Source: Arthrobacter frigidicola
Lineage (GTDB): Bacteria; Actinomycetota; Actinomycetes; Actinomycetales; Micrococcaceae
DNA length: 64,000 bases
Direction of reading: 5' to 3'
Assembly: GCA_003602285.1 (NCBI GenBank)
Contig: QZVU01000002.1
Span: forward strand, 248,001 to 312,000
Within the stretch, counting starts at the first letter, position 1. The number at the start of each line of letters is the position of its first letter. Below, piece by piece: positions 1-8,905 of this stretch. Made by a program: the position numbers and the translations under genes. Under the pieces are notes generated by a model. It made no database searches, was not told the origin of the DNA, and worked only from the letters and a program-made list of their open reading frames with translations.

Positions 1-906
1 CCAGTTGATGGCGCTGGCAAAGCCCGCCGTCACAAGGATAGGAGCCGTCTCGCCGATTACGCGCGCGATCGCGAGGGTTACGCCGGAGGCGATACCGGAG
101 ATGGCGGTGGGGATCACGACCTTCGTGATGGTGCGCCACTTCCGCACGCCCAGGGCGTAGGCCGCCTCGCGCAGTTCGTTCGGCACGATCTTGAGCATTT
201 CCTCGGTGGAGCGCACCACCACGGGGATCATCAGGACCGAGAGCGCGACGGCGGCCACGAAGCCCGTGCGGGTTCCGGGGCCGAACAGCAGCCCGAACAG
301 GGCTGCGGCGAAAAGGCCCGCGACGATCGAGGGGATGCCGGTCATCACGTCGACAAAGAAGGTGATGGCCCGGGTGAGCGGACCGCCCGTACCGTACTCG
401 ACGAGGTACACGGCGGCGAGCAGACCGATGGGCACCGAGATCGCCGTGGCCCACAGGGTGATCTGCAGGGTGCCGACCACCGCGTGGTAGGCGCCGCCGA
501 GCACCGGCGTGCCGTTCGCGACAGAGGCGTTGTCGACCGCGCCGGTGACCCCGTTGAGCGAGGTGAACAGGAAGTCGTAGGAGATACCGGGCAGGCCGCG
601 CTCGAGCACGGTCCACAGCACCGACAGCAGCGGCAGGAGTGCGACGAGGAAAGCCCCGTACACCAGGTAGGTGGCCAGCGAGTCGGTCGCCTTGCGTCCG
701 CCTTCGACGACCGCGGTCACCGCGGTCGCGCCCAGGAGGAAGAACAGGGCGGAGAAAAGGCCCCAGGACACGGCACTGAAGCCCACGAGGGAGGCCGCGG
801 CCGCGCCGAAGACCAGGGCCGCGCCGAGGACGAGCCACACGGCGTAGGAGGGCAGCTTCCCCTTGGTGAGGGAGGACTGCCTGCGGGCCAGGGTTGCGCT
901 AGTCAT
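1..906 (-). CDS. pstA: Phosphate ABC transporter permease PstA (partial)
   Basis: Inner-membrane permease of the high-affinity Pst phosphate importer, working with PstC, PstS and the ATPase PstB. The frame is open to the window edge, so the C-terminus is missing; 302 codons are visible. The translation has an actinobacterial N-terminal extension with two hydrophobic segments, then the BPD-permease domain; the EAA-loop region near the visible end reads ELREAAYALGVRKW, as expected for PstA. The ATG overlaps the pstC stop in a TAATG arrangement, so the two are translationally coupled. pstB is expected just beyond the window. Identification rests on family motifs and operon position. Confidence 0.93.
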   Translation of the reverse strand, partial: MTSATLARRQSSLTKGKLPSYAVWLVLGAALVFGAAAASLVGFSAVSWGLFSALFFLLGATAVTAVVEGGRKATDSLATYLVYGAFLVALLPLLSVLWTVLERGLPGISYDFLFTSLNGVTGAVDNASVANGTPVLGGAYHAVVGTLQITLWATAISVPIGLLAAVYLVEYGTGGPLTRAITFFVDVMTGIPSIVAGLFAAALFGLLFGPGTRTGFVAAVALSVLMIPVVVRSTEEMLKIVPNELREAAYALGVRKWRTITKVVIPTAISGIASGVTLAIARVIGETAPILVTAGFASAINW

Positions 907-1838
907 TAGTTGGCCCCCGAGAATTCTTTGTGGCGGGTGATGATCCAGCGCGCCACCATATTGACGGCCAGGGTGATGACGAACAGTACGAGGCCGGCGG
1001 CGATGAGTTCACTGAGCCGGAGCCCGAAGGCCTCGGGGAAGTTGAGGGCGATCTCGGCGGCGATGGTCTGGTTGCCCGAGGCGATGAGGCTCGCGGAGAG
1101 CGCTCCGCCCGAGAGGACCAGGGCGACGGCCATGGTTTCACCGAGCGCACGGCCAAGGCCGAGCATTGCGGCGCTGATGATGCCGGGGCGGGCGAAGGGA
1201 AGGACCGCCATGCGGATCATCTCCCAGCGGGTGGCTCCCATGGCCAGCGCCGCCTCCTCGTGGAGGTTGGGCGTCTGGAGGAAGATCTCCCGGCTCAGGG
1301 AGGTGATGATGGGCAGCACCATGACGGCAAGGACGATGCCGGCCGTGAGCATTGTGCGTCCGGTCTGGCTGGCGGGGCCCTCGAAGATGGGGATCCAGCC
1401 GAGGTTCTTCGCGAGCCAGGCATATCCCTTGGCCAGCTCCGGGGCGAGCACCGCGTAACCCCACGCGCCGTACACCACTGAGGGGATTGCGGCGAGCAGG
1501 TCGATGACGTAGCCGAAGCCCTGTGCGAAGCGCCGGGGGGCGTAGTGGGAGATGAACAGCGCGACGCCGATCCCCAGTGGGGTGGCGATCAGCAGGGCGA
1601 TCGCGGCGGCCACGATCGTTCCGATGACGATGGGGAAGATGTAGGTGGTGAATCCCGCCCCTCCGGTGATCTCGGCGGGATCGGCGCTGGCCACGGGGAG
1701 CGCCTGCACCAGCAGGAACACCGCCACGCTGAAGAGGACGGCGAGGATGAGACAGCCGGCGGCGAGGGTAGCACCGGAGAAAATCTTGTCTCCGGACTGG
1801 CCCGCGCCGCGGGTCTCGGTCAACGTAGTGGTGGACAC
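906..1838 (-). CDS. pstC: Phosphate ABC transporter permease PstC
   Basis: Membrane permease partner of PstA in phosphate uptake. About 310 residues with six hydrophobic segments; the EAA-loop is visible as LHEEAALAMGATRWEMIRMA. I prefer the GTG start at 1838 (protein begins STTTLTETR after the initiator) because AAGGG lies seven bases upstream; a GTG at 1874 would add 12 residues. It follows pstS after a gap containing a long hairpin and is coupled to pstA. Function is well supported by the order [12 protein letters not shown]. Confidence 0.93.
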   Translation of the reverse strand: MSTTTLTETRGAGQSGDKIFSGATLAAGCLILAVLFSVAVFLLVQALPVASADPAEITGGAGFTTYIFPIVIGTIVAAAIALLIATPLGIGVALFISHYAPRRFAQGFGYVIDLLAAIPSVVYGAWGYAVLAPELAKGYAWLAKNLGWIPIFEGPASQTGRTMLTAGIVLAVMVLPIITSLSREIFLQTPNLHEEAALAMGATRWEMIRMAVLPFARPGIISAAMLGLGRALGETMAVALVLSGGALSASLIASGNQTIAAEIALNFPEAFGLRLSELIAAGLVLFVITLAVNMVARWIITRHKEFSGAN

Positions 1839-1968
1839 TGCTAAACCCTTCGGAACTGTTTTGCTGGAGTGCACTCGATGTCTCTTCTAGTGCCTTGGAT
1901 AGTGTTCATCGTTCCTCCAGCCATTACAACCTGACCGCCCCAGCCGGCCTGTACATGAACAGCGGAGT

Positions 1969-2001
1969 GCCCCGCCCAGTCGTTGGACGACCGGACGGGG
2001 C
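1969..2001 (-). terminator. Intercistronic hairpin between pstS and pstC
   Basis: On the minus strand two 15-base arms pair completely, with two G-U wobbles, around a 3-base loop (CCA). No U-tract follows, so it is probably a 3' stabiliser of pstS mRNA or a partial attenuator. Either would let the binding protein be made in excess over the permeases, as is common in ABC operons. Confidence 0.6.
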
Positions 2002-2017
2002 AGCTGCGGAGGTGTGC

Positions 2018-3136
2018 CTAGGAGGCAACGGTGATCGAATCGATGGCCGTCAGGGCCTCTTCGCGGAGGGTCTCGGAGATCGGCGCGTTCCCTGCCGACT
2101 CGGAGGCATCCTGCTGGCCCTGCTCGCTGACCGCGTACGAGGCGAAGGCCTTGACCAGGTCAACCGTCTCCTGGTCCTCGTAGGTGGAGCAGTAGATGTG
2201 GTACGACACGAGCACGACGGGGTAGGCGCCGGAGGCCTCGGTGTCGCGCTCGAGTTCAAGGGACATGTCGACCTCGGAGCGGCCCTCGACCGGCGTCGCG
2301 GCTTCGACGGCGAGCGCGGCGGCCTCGGAACTCAGCTCGACGTACTCCTCGCCGACCTTCACGTGGACCTGGCCAAGATCCCCGACAGCCGAGGCGTCGG
2401 TGTAGGTGACCGCGCCTTCGGTGGAGGAGGTCGTGGAGACGACGCCGTTGGTGCCCTGGGCGTTCTCGGCGACGATGGCTGAGGGCCACTCGCCGGAGGC
2501 TTCATCGGCCCATACTTCGGGAGCCGCCTGGGCGAGGTACTCGGTGAAGTTCTCGGTCGTGCCGGATTCGTCGCTTCGGTGCACGACGGTGACCGCCGTG
2601 TCGGGGAGTTCGACGCCCTCGTTCTGCGAGGCGATCGCCTCGTCGTTCCAGGTTTCGATCTCGCCGCGGAAGATCGAGGCGATCGTGTCGGCGTCGAGGT
2701 TCAGCGATTCGACGCCGGGCAGGTTGAAGGCCACGGCGATCGGGGAGACGTAGGCGGGGATGTTGATCGCGCCGTCGGGGCCGCAGATCTCCTTCGAGGC
2801 CTCGTACTCTTCGTCGTCGAGGGCGGCGTCGGACCCGGCGAACTGTACGCCCTGGGCCAGGAAGGCGTCGCGGCCGGCGCCGGAGCCGTCGGGCGAGTAC
2901 TGGACGGTGGCGCCGCTCTGGGCGGACTGGAAACCGGACTGCCAGGCCGTCATGGCGGCGTTCTGGGCGGACGAGCCGGCACCGGTCAGGGTGCCCGACA
3001 CGGCGGCGGCGGTGGACTCGGCGGGGCCGGCCTCGCCTGCGGGGGCGTTCGTGGCATTGTCCGAGCCACACGCGGTCAGAGCCAGGGCGGCCACGGAAAT
3101 AACCGCCGCTGCGCGGCCGAAGCGAAGAACCTTCAC
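2018..3136 (-). CDS. pstS: Phosphate-binding lipoprotein PstS
   Basis: Extracellular phosphate-binding lipoprotein delivering Pi to PstC/PstA. The 372-residue protein has a lipoprotein signal peptide (basic start, hydrophobic core, LTAC lipobox with Cys23). Phosphate-loop motifs are visible: GAGSSAQNAA, a DGSGAGRDAF segment, SDAALDDEEY, and RSDESGTTENF. The start is GTG, with GGAAGGGG about ten bases upstream. It is the first gene of the pst operon and sits behind a PHO box, so induction by phosphate limitation is expected. Confidence 0.95.
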   Translation of the reverse strand: MKVLRFGRAAAVISVAALALTACGSDNATNAPAGEAGPAESTAAAVSGTLTGAGSSAQNAAMTAWQSGFQSAQSGATVQYSPDGSGAGRDAFLAQGVQFAGSDAALDDEEYEASKEICGPDGAINIPAYVSPIAVAFNLPGVESLNLDADTIASIFRGEIETWNDEAIASQNEGVELPDTAVTVVHRSDESGTTENFTEYLAQAAPEVWADEASGEWPSAIVAENAQGTNGVVSTTSSTEGAVTYTDASAVGDLGQVHVKVGEEYVELSSEAAALAVEAATPVEGRSEVDMSLELERDTEASGAYPVVLVSYHIYCSTYEDQETVDLVKAFASYAVSEQGQQDASESAGNAPISETLREEALTAIDSITVAS

Positions 3137-3250
3137 TTGATATTGCCCCTTCCAGGGTTTGAACGTCAGTGCGCAGGAGACACCCGGGAGGGGTGTACGC
3201 GTCCTTGTACATCCCTCACGGTAGGCAGGTCAGTTAACGAGACTGGCCCC

Positions 3251-3272
3251 AAAAGATGAACGGAAGATGAAC
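3251..3272 (-). promoter_or_regulatory. PHO box upstream of pstS
   Basis: On the minus strand the seven-base core GTTCATC occurs twice, exactly 11 bases apart (GTTCATCTTCC then GTTCATCTTTT). This matches the 11-nt direct-repeat units bound by PhoP in Streptomyces pho promoters. It lies about 115 bases upstream of the pstS start, in the divergent gap to the FUSC-like gene. Confidence 0.75.
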
Positions 3273-3310
3273 ACGGCAGGGACATTGGCCTCCTATGCGA
3301 AACTGAACCC

Positions 3311-4435
3311 ATGCCCCGCCGAGGAATTTCCGCTGCCGCAGCCTTCCTGGGCAACCGGAGCCGGGTCGGATTCAAGCGCAGTTCCAACTCGGTCCTGACG
3401 GCCCTGCAGATGACGGTCTGCGCCGTGGGCGCCTACGCCTTCGCGGAGCAGGTGCTCGGCCACGACGGCCCCCTGTTCGCCGCGACCTCCTCAATGATCG
3501 CCCTGGGGTTTTCAAGCGATCCCCGCCTGCGCCGGGTGCTCGAGGTGGGGCTCGGATGCACCCTGGGCATCGCCCTGGGCGACGTGCTCCTCGCGCTGCT
3601 GGGGACCGGCATCTGGCAGGCGGCCGTTGTCCTGTTCGTCTCGATCCTGCTGGCGCGGTTCCTCGACAGCGGCACCATCTTCACCACGCAGCTGGGCCTG
3701 CAGTCCCTCCTGGTCGTCCTCCTGCCCGCACCCGAGGGAGGGCCGTTCACCCGCAGCGCCGACGCCGTCGTCGGCGGGCTGTTTGCGCTCATTATCACGA
3801 TGCTGGTGCCGCGGGACCCCCGACGCGCGCCGAAGTCCGAGATGCAGGACCTCCTTGAGGAGCTGGCCGCGGTGCTGCGCGAGGACGCAGACGCACTCTC
3901 CAGCAGCGACTCGACGCTGGCATGGCATGCCCTGGTGCGCGCCCGGAACACCCAGTCCTCAATGGACGCCCTGATGAAGAGCATGCGGGCGGCGCAGGAG
4001 CTCGCGACGCTCTCCCCCGTCCAGCGCCGGCACCGGGACGAACTCGGCTCGCTCGAGCTGTCGATCGAGGCGATCGACCTCGCGGTGCGCAACAGCCGTG
4101 TCTTCTCGCGTCGGCTTACCTCCGTAATCAACCACGCCGCGCTGAGCGATAAGGCCATCGCCTCCCTGAGCTCCGCCCTTGAGGACACTGCGGATGCCGT
4201 CACCGTGCTGGCCCGGGGCCTTGCCGGTTCCCACCCCGCGGAGCGGCGGTTAAACCTCCGCTCCGCCCGCAACGACCTCGCAGCGGTCGCCACCCAGCTC
4301 CACCCGGCCAAGCTGAACGTGTCGCGGCTCGAGGGTGAGGGGCTGATCCTGCTCTTCCGCCCCCTGGTCGTTGACCTCCTCCAGGCGTCAGGGCTCACCC
4401 ACGACGAGGCGGCGGGGTACCTCCCCCGGCTCTGA
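3311..4435 (+). CDS. FUSC-like aromatic acid exporter family protein
   Basis: A 374-residue membrane protein with about five to six hydrophobic segments in residues 20-175, followed by a long helical cytoplasmic region. The N-terminal half (VLTALQMTVCAVGAYAF, then a conserved Asp/Pro-containing turn after FSSDPRLRRVLEV) resembles the FUSC/ArAE_1 families linked to export of aromatic compounds or small organic acids. The substrate cannot be read from sequence. It is transcribed away from pstS and towards radA, but radA appears to have its own promoter. Moderately sure of the family, unsure of the function. Confidence 0.7.
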   Translation: MPRRGISAAAAFLGNRSRVGFKRSSNSVLTALQMTVCAVGAYAFAEQVLGHDGPLFAATSSMIALGFSSDPRLRRVLEVGLGCTLGIALGDVLLALLGTGIWQAAVVLFVSILLARFLDSGTIFTTQLGLQSLLVVLLPAPEGGPFTRSADAVVGGLFALIITMLVPRDPRRAPKSEMQDLLEELAAVLREDADALSSSDSTLAWHALVRARNTQSSMDALMKSMRAAQELATLSPVQRRHRDELGSLELSIEAIDLAVRNSRVFSRRLTSVINHAALSDKAIASLSSALEDTADAVTVLARGLAGSHPAERRLNLRSARNDLAAVATQLHPAKLNVSRLEGEGLILLFRPLVVDLLQASGLTHDEAAGYLPRL

Positions 4436-4492
4436 CCCGGAGACGGTGCAGGCTCGAATCTCGGTGCCCGCGGTAATGTCCGGGGGCGCCGC

Positions 4493-4498
4493 TAGGCT
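4493..4498 (+). promoter_or_regulatory. -10 box of radA (leaderless start)
   Basis: TAGGCT is followed by six bases (GAGGGG) and then the radA ATG. The purine run abuts the ATG too closely to act as a ribosome-binding site, so transcription probably begins at the start codon. Confidence 0.5.
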
Positions 4499-4504
4499 GA
4501 GGGG

Positions 4505-5887
4505 ATGGCAACAAAGACTGCAGCCGCGCGCTCCGGACGCGGCACCACCCCCACCTACCGGTGTGCCGAGTGCGGCTGGACGACGGCGAAGTGGGTCGGC
4601 CGGTGCGGGGAGTGCCAGGCCTGGGGCACGGTCGAGGAGACCGGCCAGCCGGTGGCCCGCACCACGGCGGCGGCGGTGGTCACCCAGGTGGCCCAGCGCA
4701 TCGCCGACGTCGACGCGACGACCGCCGCTTTCCAGGCCACGCGCATCGACGAGCTGGACCGGGTGCTGGGCGGCGGGCTTGTTCCCGGGGCCGTCATCCT
4801 GCTGGCCGGTGAACCCGGAGTGGGCAAGTCCACCCTGCTGCTTGACGTCGCGGCCAGGGTGGCCCGGCTGGGACGGGACGTCCTCTATGTCACCGGCGAG
4901 GAGTCGGCCGCACAGGTGAAGCTGCGCGCCGAGCGGATTGCGGCCGTCGCCGATACCCTCTACCTCAGCGCCGAGACCGACCTGGGCCAGGCGCTGGGCC
5001 AGGTCGAGAAGATCCGCCCGGCCCTGCTGATCGTCGACTCGGTGCAGACCCTCAGCAGTGCGGCCGTCGACGGTTCCGCCGGAGGCGTGACGCAGGTGCG
5101 CGAGGTGGCCGCATCCCTGATCAACGCCGCCAAGTCAACGAATATGACAACCCTGCTGGTGGGCCATGTCACCAAGGACGGCTCGATCGCCGGGCCGCGG
5201 CTGCTTGAGCACCTCGTCGATGTTGTGTGCCAGTTCGAGGGCGAGCGGCACTCGCGCCTGAGGCTGCTGCGGGCGGTGAAGAACCGGTACGGGCCCACCG
5301 ACGAGGTCGGCTGCTTCGACCTGACGGACGCGGGCATCGAGGGGCTCGCCGACCCGAGCGGCCTTTTCGTCTCGCGGACCAAGGACCCGGTCTCGGGAAC
5401 CTGCATCACCGTTACCCTCGAGGGTCGGCGTCCGCTGCTCGCCGAGGTCCAGGCGCTGCTGGCCGAATCGGCCAACGCGCAGCCGCGGCGGGCCACCAGC
5501 GGTCTTGACAGCGCCCGGGTGGCCATGCTGCTCGCGGTGCTTCAGCAGCGCGCCTCCCTCAGCCTGTCCAAGGACGACAGCTATGTGGCGACGGTCGGTG
5601 GGGTGAAACTCTCCGAGCCGGCCACCGATCTCGCCGTCGCCCTGGCCGTGGCGTCTGCCAAGACCAACCAGCCGCTGCCGGCCCGGCTGATCGCCTTCGG
5701 GGAGGTCGGGCTGGCCGGCGAGGTGCGGCCGGTGCCGGGAATCTCGCGGCGGATTCACGAGGCCGAACGGCTCGGCTTCACCCACGCCGTGGTCCCGGCC
5801 TCCCCCAACGGACCCGGGCCGATCCCGAAGGGCTTCACGGTGCGGGAGGTCTCGACACTCACCGAGGCTCTGGCACTGATCTTCTAG
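4505..5887 (+). CDS. radA: DNA repair protein RadA
   Basis: RecA-like branch-migration helicase that processes recombination intermediates. The 460 residues show the N-terminal four-cysteine zinc finger (Cys20, 23, 34, 37), Walker A GEPGVGKST at 102-110, Walker B LLIVDSVQTL, the RadA-specific KNRYGP motif, and the C-terminal Lon-protease-like domain (VGGVKLSEPATDLAVALAVA). Length and architecture are typical. disA follows 249 bases downstream on the same strand; radA and disA are neighbours in many bacteria, and RadA is reported to modulate DisA diadenylate cyclase activity. Confidence 0.97.
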   Translation: MATKTAAARSGRGTTPTYRCAECGWTTAKWVGRCGECQAWGTVEETGQPVARTTAAAVVTQVAQRIADVDATTAAFQATRIDELDRVLGGGLVPGAVILLAGEPGVGKSTLLLDVAARVARLGRDVLYVTGEESAAQVKLRAERIAAVADTLYLSAETDLGQALGQVEKIRPALLIVDSVQTLSSAAVDGSAGGVTQVREVAASLINAAKSTNMTTLLVGHVTKDGSIAGPRLLEHLVDVVCQFEGERHSRLRLLRAVKNRYGPTDEVGCFDLTDAGIEGLADPSGLFVSRTKDPVSGTCITVTLEGRRPLLAEVQALLAESANAQPRRATSGLDSARVAMLLAVLQQRASLSLSKDDSYVATVGGVKLSEPATDLAVALAVASAKTNQPLPARLIAFGEVGLAGEVRPVPGISRRIHEAERLGFTHAVVPASPNGPGPIPKGFTVREVSTLTEALALIF

Positions 5888-6022
5888 GCCGGTCCAGCCG
5901 TGCCGCTCTTCCGGGTTCCTGCGCGTCGGCCCCACAGCGCGCCGGGTCCCCGAAGGTGCGCCGGGGCCGGCGGGAACCGGCCGCGGGCAAACACCGACAC
6001 CAGAAAATCCGGGCGCGCCCAC

Positions 6023-6028
6023 TAGTAT
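6023..6028 (+). promoter_or_regulatory. Candidate -10 box of disA
   Basis: TAGTAT lies about 110 bases before the disA start in the 249-base gap after radA. It implies a roughly 100-base leader. A clear AAAGGA ribosome-binding site sits nine bases before the ATG. No convincing -35 was seen. Confidence 0.4.
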
Positions 6029-6136
6029 TGGGATCGGCTGCGTGGAATTTCCGTGTCCGCCTCGGCCCGGCGCCACTTCCCGGGCCACCCCACCACGCGG
6101 TCCCCAACGGCGCGCGGACGCTGAAAGGATGGCACG

Positions 6137-7213
6137 ATGCCCCGTAGCCCCGAGGACGCCCTCAAGGCCACCCTGGCCCGGGTCGCACCCGGAACGCAGC
6201 TGCGCGACGGACTCGAACGGATCCTCCGCGGCCGGACCGGTGCGCTGATCGTCCTGGGCTTCGACCGGACCATCGACTCCATCTGCTCGGGCGGCTTCGA
6301 CATCGGCATCGACTTCTCCCCGACCCGCCTGCGCGAGCTTGCGAAGATGGACGGGGCCATTGTCTGCGACCGGGATGCGAGCAATATCCTGAGGGCCGCC
6401 GTCCAGCTTGTGCCGGACAGCACCATCCCGACCCAGGAATCGGGCACCCGCCACCGGACCGCCGAGCGGGTGGCGATCCAGACTGGCGTCCCGGTGATTT
6501 CCGTCAGCCAGTCGATGCAGATCATCGCCCTGTACGTGAACGGGTTGAGGCACGTCCTCGAGGGCTCGGAGCCGGTGCTCGCCCGCGCCAACCAGGCGCT
6601 GGCAACCCTCGAGCGGTACCGTGCCCGCCTCGACCAGGTCACCAACTCCCTGTCGGCCCTGGAGATCGAGGCCATGGTCACCGTGCGGGACGTCGCCATC
6701 ACCCTGCAGCGCCAGGAGATGGTCCGCCGGATCTCGGAGGAGATCTCACAGTATGTCCTTGAGCTCGGGGTGGACGGACGCCTGCTGTCGCTGCAGGTGG
6801 AGGAACTCACGACGGGCCTCGGGCCGGGCAGTGAAATGGTCCTGCGCGACTACATGGATCCCAGCAGCAACGGCGCCTCTCCCGAGGAGCGGGTGACCAC
6901 CCTCCAGAATTTCAGCTCCACCGACCTGATCGACCTCGGGACAATCGCCAGCGTCCTCGGGTTCAACCCCTCGACCGATTCCCTCGACGCCGTCGTCCAG
7001 CCCAAGGGATACCGGCTGCTCTCGGGCATCAAGGCCGTGCCGCCTGCGGTTGCGACCCGGCTCGTTGAACACTTCGACGGCCTCCAGAACCTGATGGCCG
7101 CCAATATCGACGACCTGATGGCCGTCGACGGCATCGGTGAACAGCGTGCCCGCACCGTGCGCGAGGGCCTCTCCCGCATCGCCGAGACGTCGCTGCTCGA
7201 CCGGTTCATGTAG
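6137..7213 (+). CDS. disA: Diadenylate cyclase DisA
   Basis: Makes cyclic di-AMP from two ATP while scanning DNA for branched structures. The 358-residue protein has the N-terminal DAC domain with the catalytic DGA (72-74) and RHR (105-107) motifs intact. A helical linker follows, then a C-terminal helix-hairpin-helix DNA-binding domain (ending AVDGIGEQRARTVREGLSRIAE). Full length for the family. It lies downstream of radA, which fits coupling of c-di-AMP output to recombination status. Confidence 0.97.
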   Translation: MPRSPEDALKATLARVAPGTQLRDGLERILRGRTGALIVLGFDRTIDSICSGGFDIGIDFSPTRLRELAKMDGAIVCDRDASNILRAAVQLVPDSTIPTQESGTRHRTAERVAIQTGVPVISVSQSMQIIALYVNGLRHVLEGSEPVLARANQALATLERYRARLDQVTNSLSALEIEAMVTVRDVAITLQRQEMVRRISEEISQYVLELGVDGRLLSLQVEELTTGLGPGSEMVLRDYMDPSSNGASPEERVTTLQNFSSTDLIDLGTIASVLGFNPSTDSLDAVVQPKGYRLLSGIKAVPPAVATRLVEHFDGLQNLMAANIDDLMAVDGIGEQRARTVREGLSRIAETSLLDRFM

Positions 7214-7237
7214 CCGGCCGGCCCAGCGCCGGTCCCG

Positions 7238-7873
7238 CTACTCGAGGACGAAGGTGGCCGGAGGGCTGGTCCGGCTCCCGAGTTTCGTGGTCAGGGTGTA
7301 GGTGCCCGGGCCGGGCGCCGCCTCCACGGCCTCGCATCCGGGCATGCTGCGGATCCGGTCCCAGGTGAAGGACGCCTTTTCCTCAGCACCGGGGGCGATG
7401 TTCTTCAGGAGGTCCTCCGAGCCGTCCTGGCAGTCGACCGACGAGAAGATGCGATCCGACGCGCTCGTGACCTGGAACTCCATCTGGGAGGTGCCGACAT
7501 TGACCTTGCACGGCGCGTCGCCGTCATTGCGGACCACCAGGGTGAAGGCTGGTTTCTGCTCCCGCCCGTACGTTCCCGCGTCGGTCACCGCCTCAACGGA
7601 CACCGACTTCTCGTCGCACTTCGCCGCGGGCGCGGGTTTGGATGGCGCAGCGGAGGCCGTCTCCTGGGCTGCCGGGGCGGCGCCGGCCTTGGCCGCCGGG
7701 GTGTTCCCGCCGAGGGCATCGGCGACGAACTTGGCGCCGACCGCCAGTCCTGCGATCACGAGCAGTGCAAGGATTGCGGCCACCAGCCGCCGTCTGCGGT
7801 AAACGGCCGGGCTTGGTCTGCGCGGCGGGTACCCGGAGCTTCCGGAAAGGCGCTGACTGCCTGCTGATTCCAT
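7238..7873 (-). CDS. Membrane-anchored extracellular protein of unknown function
   Basis: A 211-residue protein with a short cytoplasmic N-terminus (RPSPAVYRRRRLV), one membrane segment (LVAAILALLVIAGLAVGAKFV) and an Ala/Pro linker. The external domain has four cysteines (CDEKSV, PCKVNVG, SSVDCQD, MPGCEAV) and a beta-rich pattern suggesting an Ig-like fold. No enzyme motif is seen. The 24 bases between it and convergent disA contain a GC-rich inverted repeat. Its start lies six bases from a TAGCCT box, and it is divergent from mutY. Possibly a secreted sensor or envelope protein; function unknown. Confidence 0.8.
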   Translation of the reverse strand: MESAGSQRLSGSSGYPPRRPSPAVYRRRRLVAAILALLVIAGLAVGAKFVADALGGNTPAAKAGAAPAAQETASAAPSKPAPAAKCDEKSVSVEAVTDAGTYGREQKPAFTLVVRNDGDAPCKVNVGTSQMEFQVTSASDRIFSSVDCQDGSEDLLKNIAPGAEEKASFTWDRIRSMPGCEAVEAAPGPGTYTLTTKLGSRTSPPATFVLE

Positions 7874-7879
7874 GGTCCA

Positions 7880-7885
7880 AGGCTA
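7880..7885 (-). promoter_or_regulatory. -10 box of the 7238-7873 gene (leaderless start)
   Basis: On the minus strand TAGCCT is followed by TGGACC and then the ATG. No ribosome-binding site is present, which fits a leaderless transcript. Confidence 0.45.
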
Positions 7886-7925
7886 GGGATTCCGTGACGA
7901 TTGCCGGAGGCACCACGCCGGTCAG

Positions 7926-7931
7926 TAGAGT
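7926..7931 (+). promoter_or_regulatory. -10 box of mutY
   Basis: TAGAGT lies 26 bases before the mutY ATG, leaving a short leader that contains AGGAG at 7949-7953. It is divergent from the -10 box at 7880-7885, so the two promoters share about 40 bases. Confidence 0.45.
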
Positions 7932-7957
7932 AGGAAGAATTGTTCTCAGGAGTTCGA

Positions 7958-8905
7958 ATGTTTTCTCGGCGGGACCTCCCAGCCCTGCACCGGTCCGTCA
8001 TTGAGTGGTTCGATTCAGCCGCCCGGGACCTGCCCTGGCGCAGCCCGGACCGTTCCGCGTGGGGCGTGCTGGTCAGCGAGGTGATGCTGCAGCAGACCCC
8101 CGTGGTGCGGGTGCTGCCCGTCTGGGAAGAGTGGATGGCCCGTTGGCCCTCCCCCGCGGACCTCGCGGCCGCGGCCCCCGGTGAGGCGGTGCGGCACTGG
8201 GGACGGCTCGGATACCCGCGGCGGGCCCTGCGCCTGCACGGGGCGGCCGCGGCTATCGTCGACCGCCACGGCGGGGCCGTCCCGGGAACCTACGGGGAAC
8301 TGCTGGCCCTGCCCGGAGTGGGAAGCTATACAGCCGCCGCGGTGGCGGCCTTCGCATTCGGGCAGCGCGAAAACGTCGTGGACACCAATATCCGCCGCGT
8401 GCACGCCCGCGCCGTCACCGGCAGCGCCCTCCCCGCGCGCTCCCTGACCGCAGCGGAAATGCGCCTTGCCGCCGACCTGCTCCCGGCGGAGCCCGCCGAG
8501 TCCGTGCGCTGGAACGCCGCGGTGATGGAACTCGGGGCGCTCGTGTGCACGGCGCGGAGCCCGGGGTGTGAGCAGTGCCCGGTGCGCACTTCCTGTGCCT
8601 GGCTTGCCGCGGGCCGCCCCGCCGCCGAGTATGTCCCGAAGGGCCAGGCGTGGGCGGGAACCGACCGCCAGGTCCGCGGGGCGGTCCTGGCGGTGCTGCG
8701 CGAGGCCGAAGGCCCGGTGGTTCGGGACGTGCTGCTGAGCGGGCCCGTCGACCTCGGGCTCGGCGGAGAGGGCCGCCTTTCCGCGGCGCTCTCCCGGCTG
8801 CACGGGCTCGGGGCGCCCGAGGAACAGCGCGGGCGCGCCCTTGCGGGCCTGCTCGACGACGGCCTGGCCGAGGAGACAGCAGCCGGAATCCAGCTGCCCG
8901 CGTAG
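7958..8905 (+). CDS. mutY: A/G-specific adenine glycosylase MutY
   Basis: Removes adenine mispaired with 8-oxoguanine. The HhH-GPD fold is clear: VSEVMLQQTPV with the catalytic Glu, the hairpin LPGVGSYTAAAVAAFAFG with the following VDTNIRRVHAR (catalytic Asp), and a 4Fe-4S cluster with spacing C-x6-C-x2-C-x5-C (CTARSPGCEQCPVRTSC). At about 315 residues it has only a short, divergent C-terminal region instead of a full NUDIX-like domain, as in many actinobacterial MutY. The ATG at 7958 has AGGAG five bases upstream. It sits beside radA and disA, forming a DNA-maintenance neighbourhood. Confidence 0.94.
   Translation: MFSRRDLPALHRSVIEWFDSAARDLPWRSPDRSAWGVLVSEVMLQQTPVVRVLPVWEEWMARWPSPADLAAAAPGEAVRHWGRLGYPRRALRLHGAAAAIVDRHGGAVPGTYGELLALPGVGSYTAAAVAAFAFGQRENVVDTNIRRVHARAVTGSALPARSLTAAEMRLAADLLPAEPAESVRWNAAVMELGALVCTARSPGCEQCPVRTSCAWLAAGRPAAEYVPKGQAWAGTDRQVRGAVLAVLREAEGPVVRDVLLSGPVDLGLGGEGRLSAALSRLHGLGAPEEQRGRALAGLLDDGLAEETAAGIQLPA

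Noticed and set aside
5888-6136. A c-di-AMP riboswitch before disA
   Set aside because: I looked for the conserved ydaO-type core in the 249-base gap and saw only a -10-like box and a ribosome-binding site.
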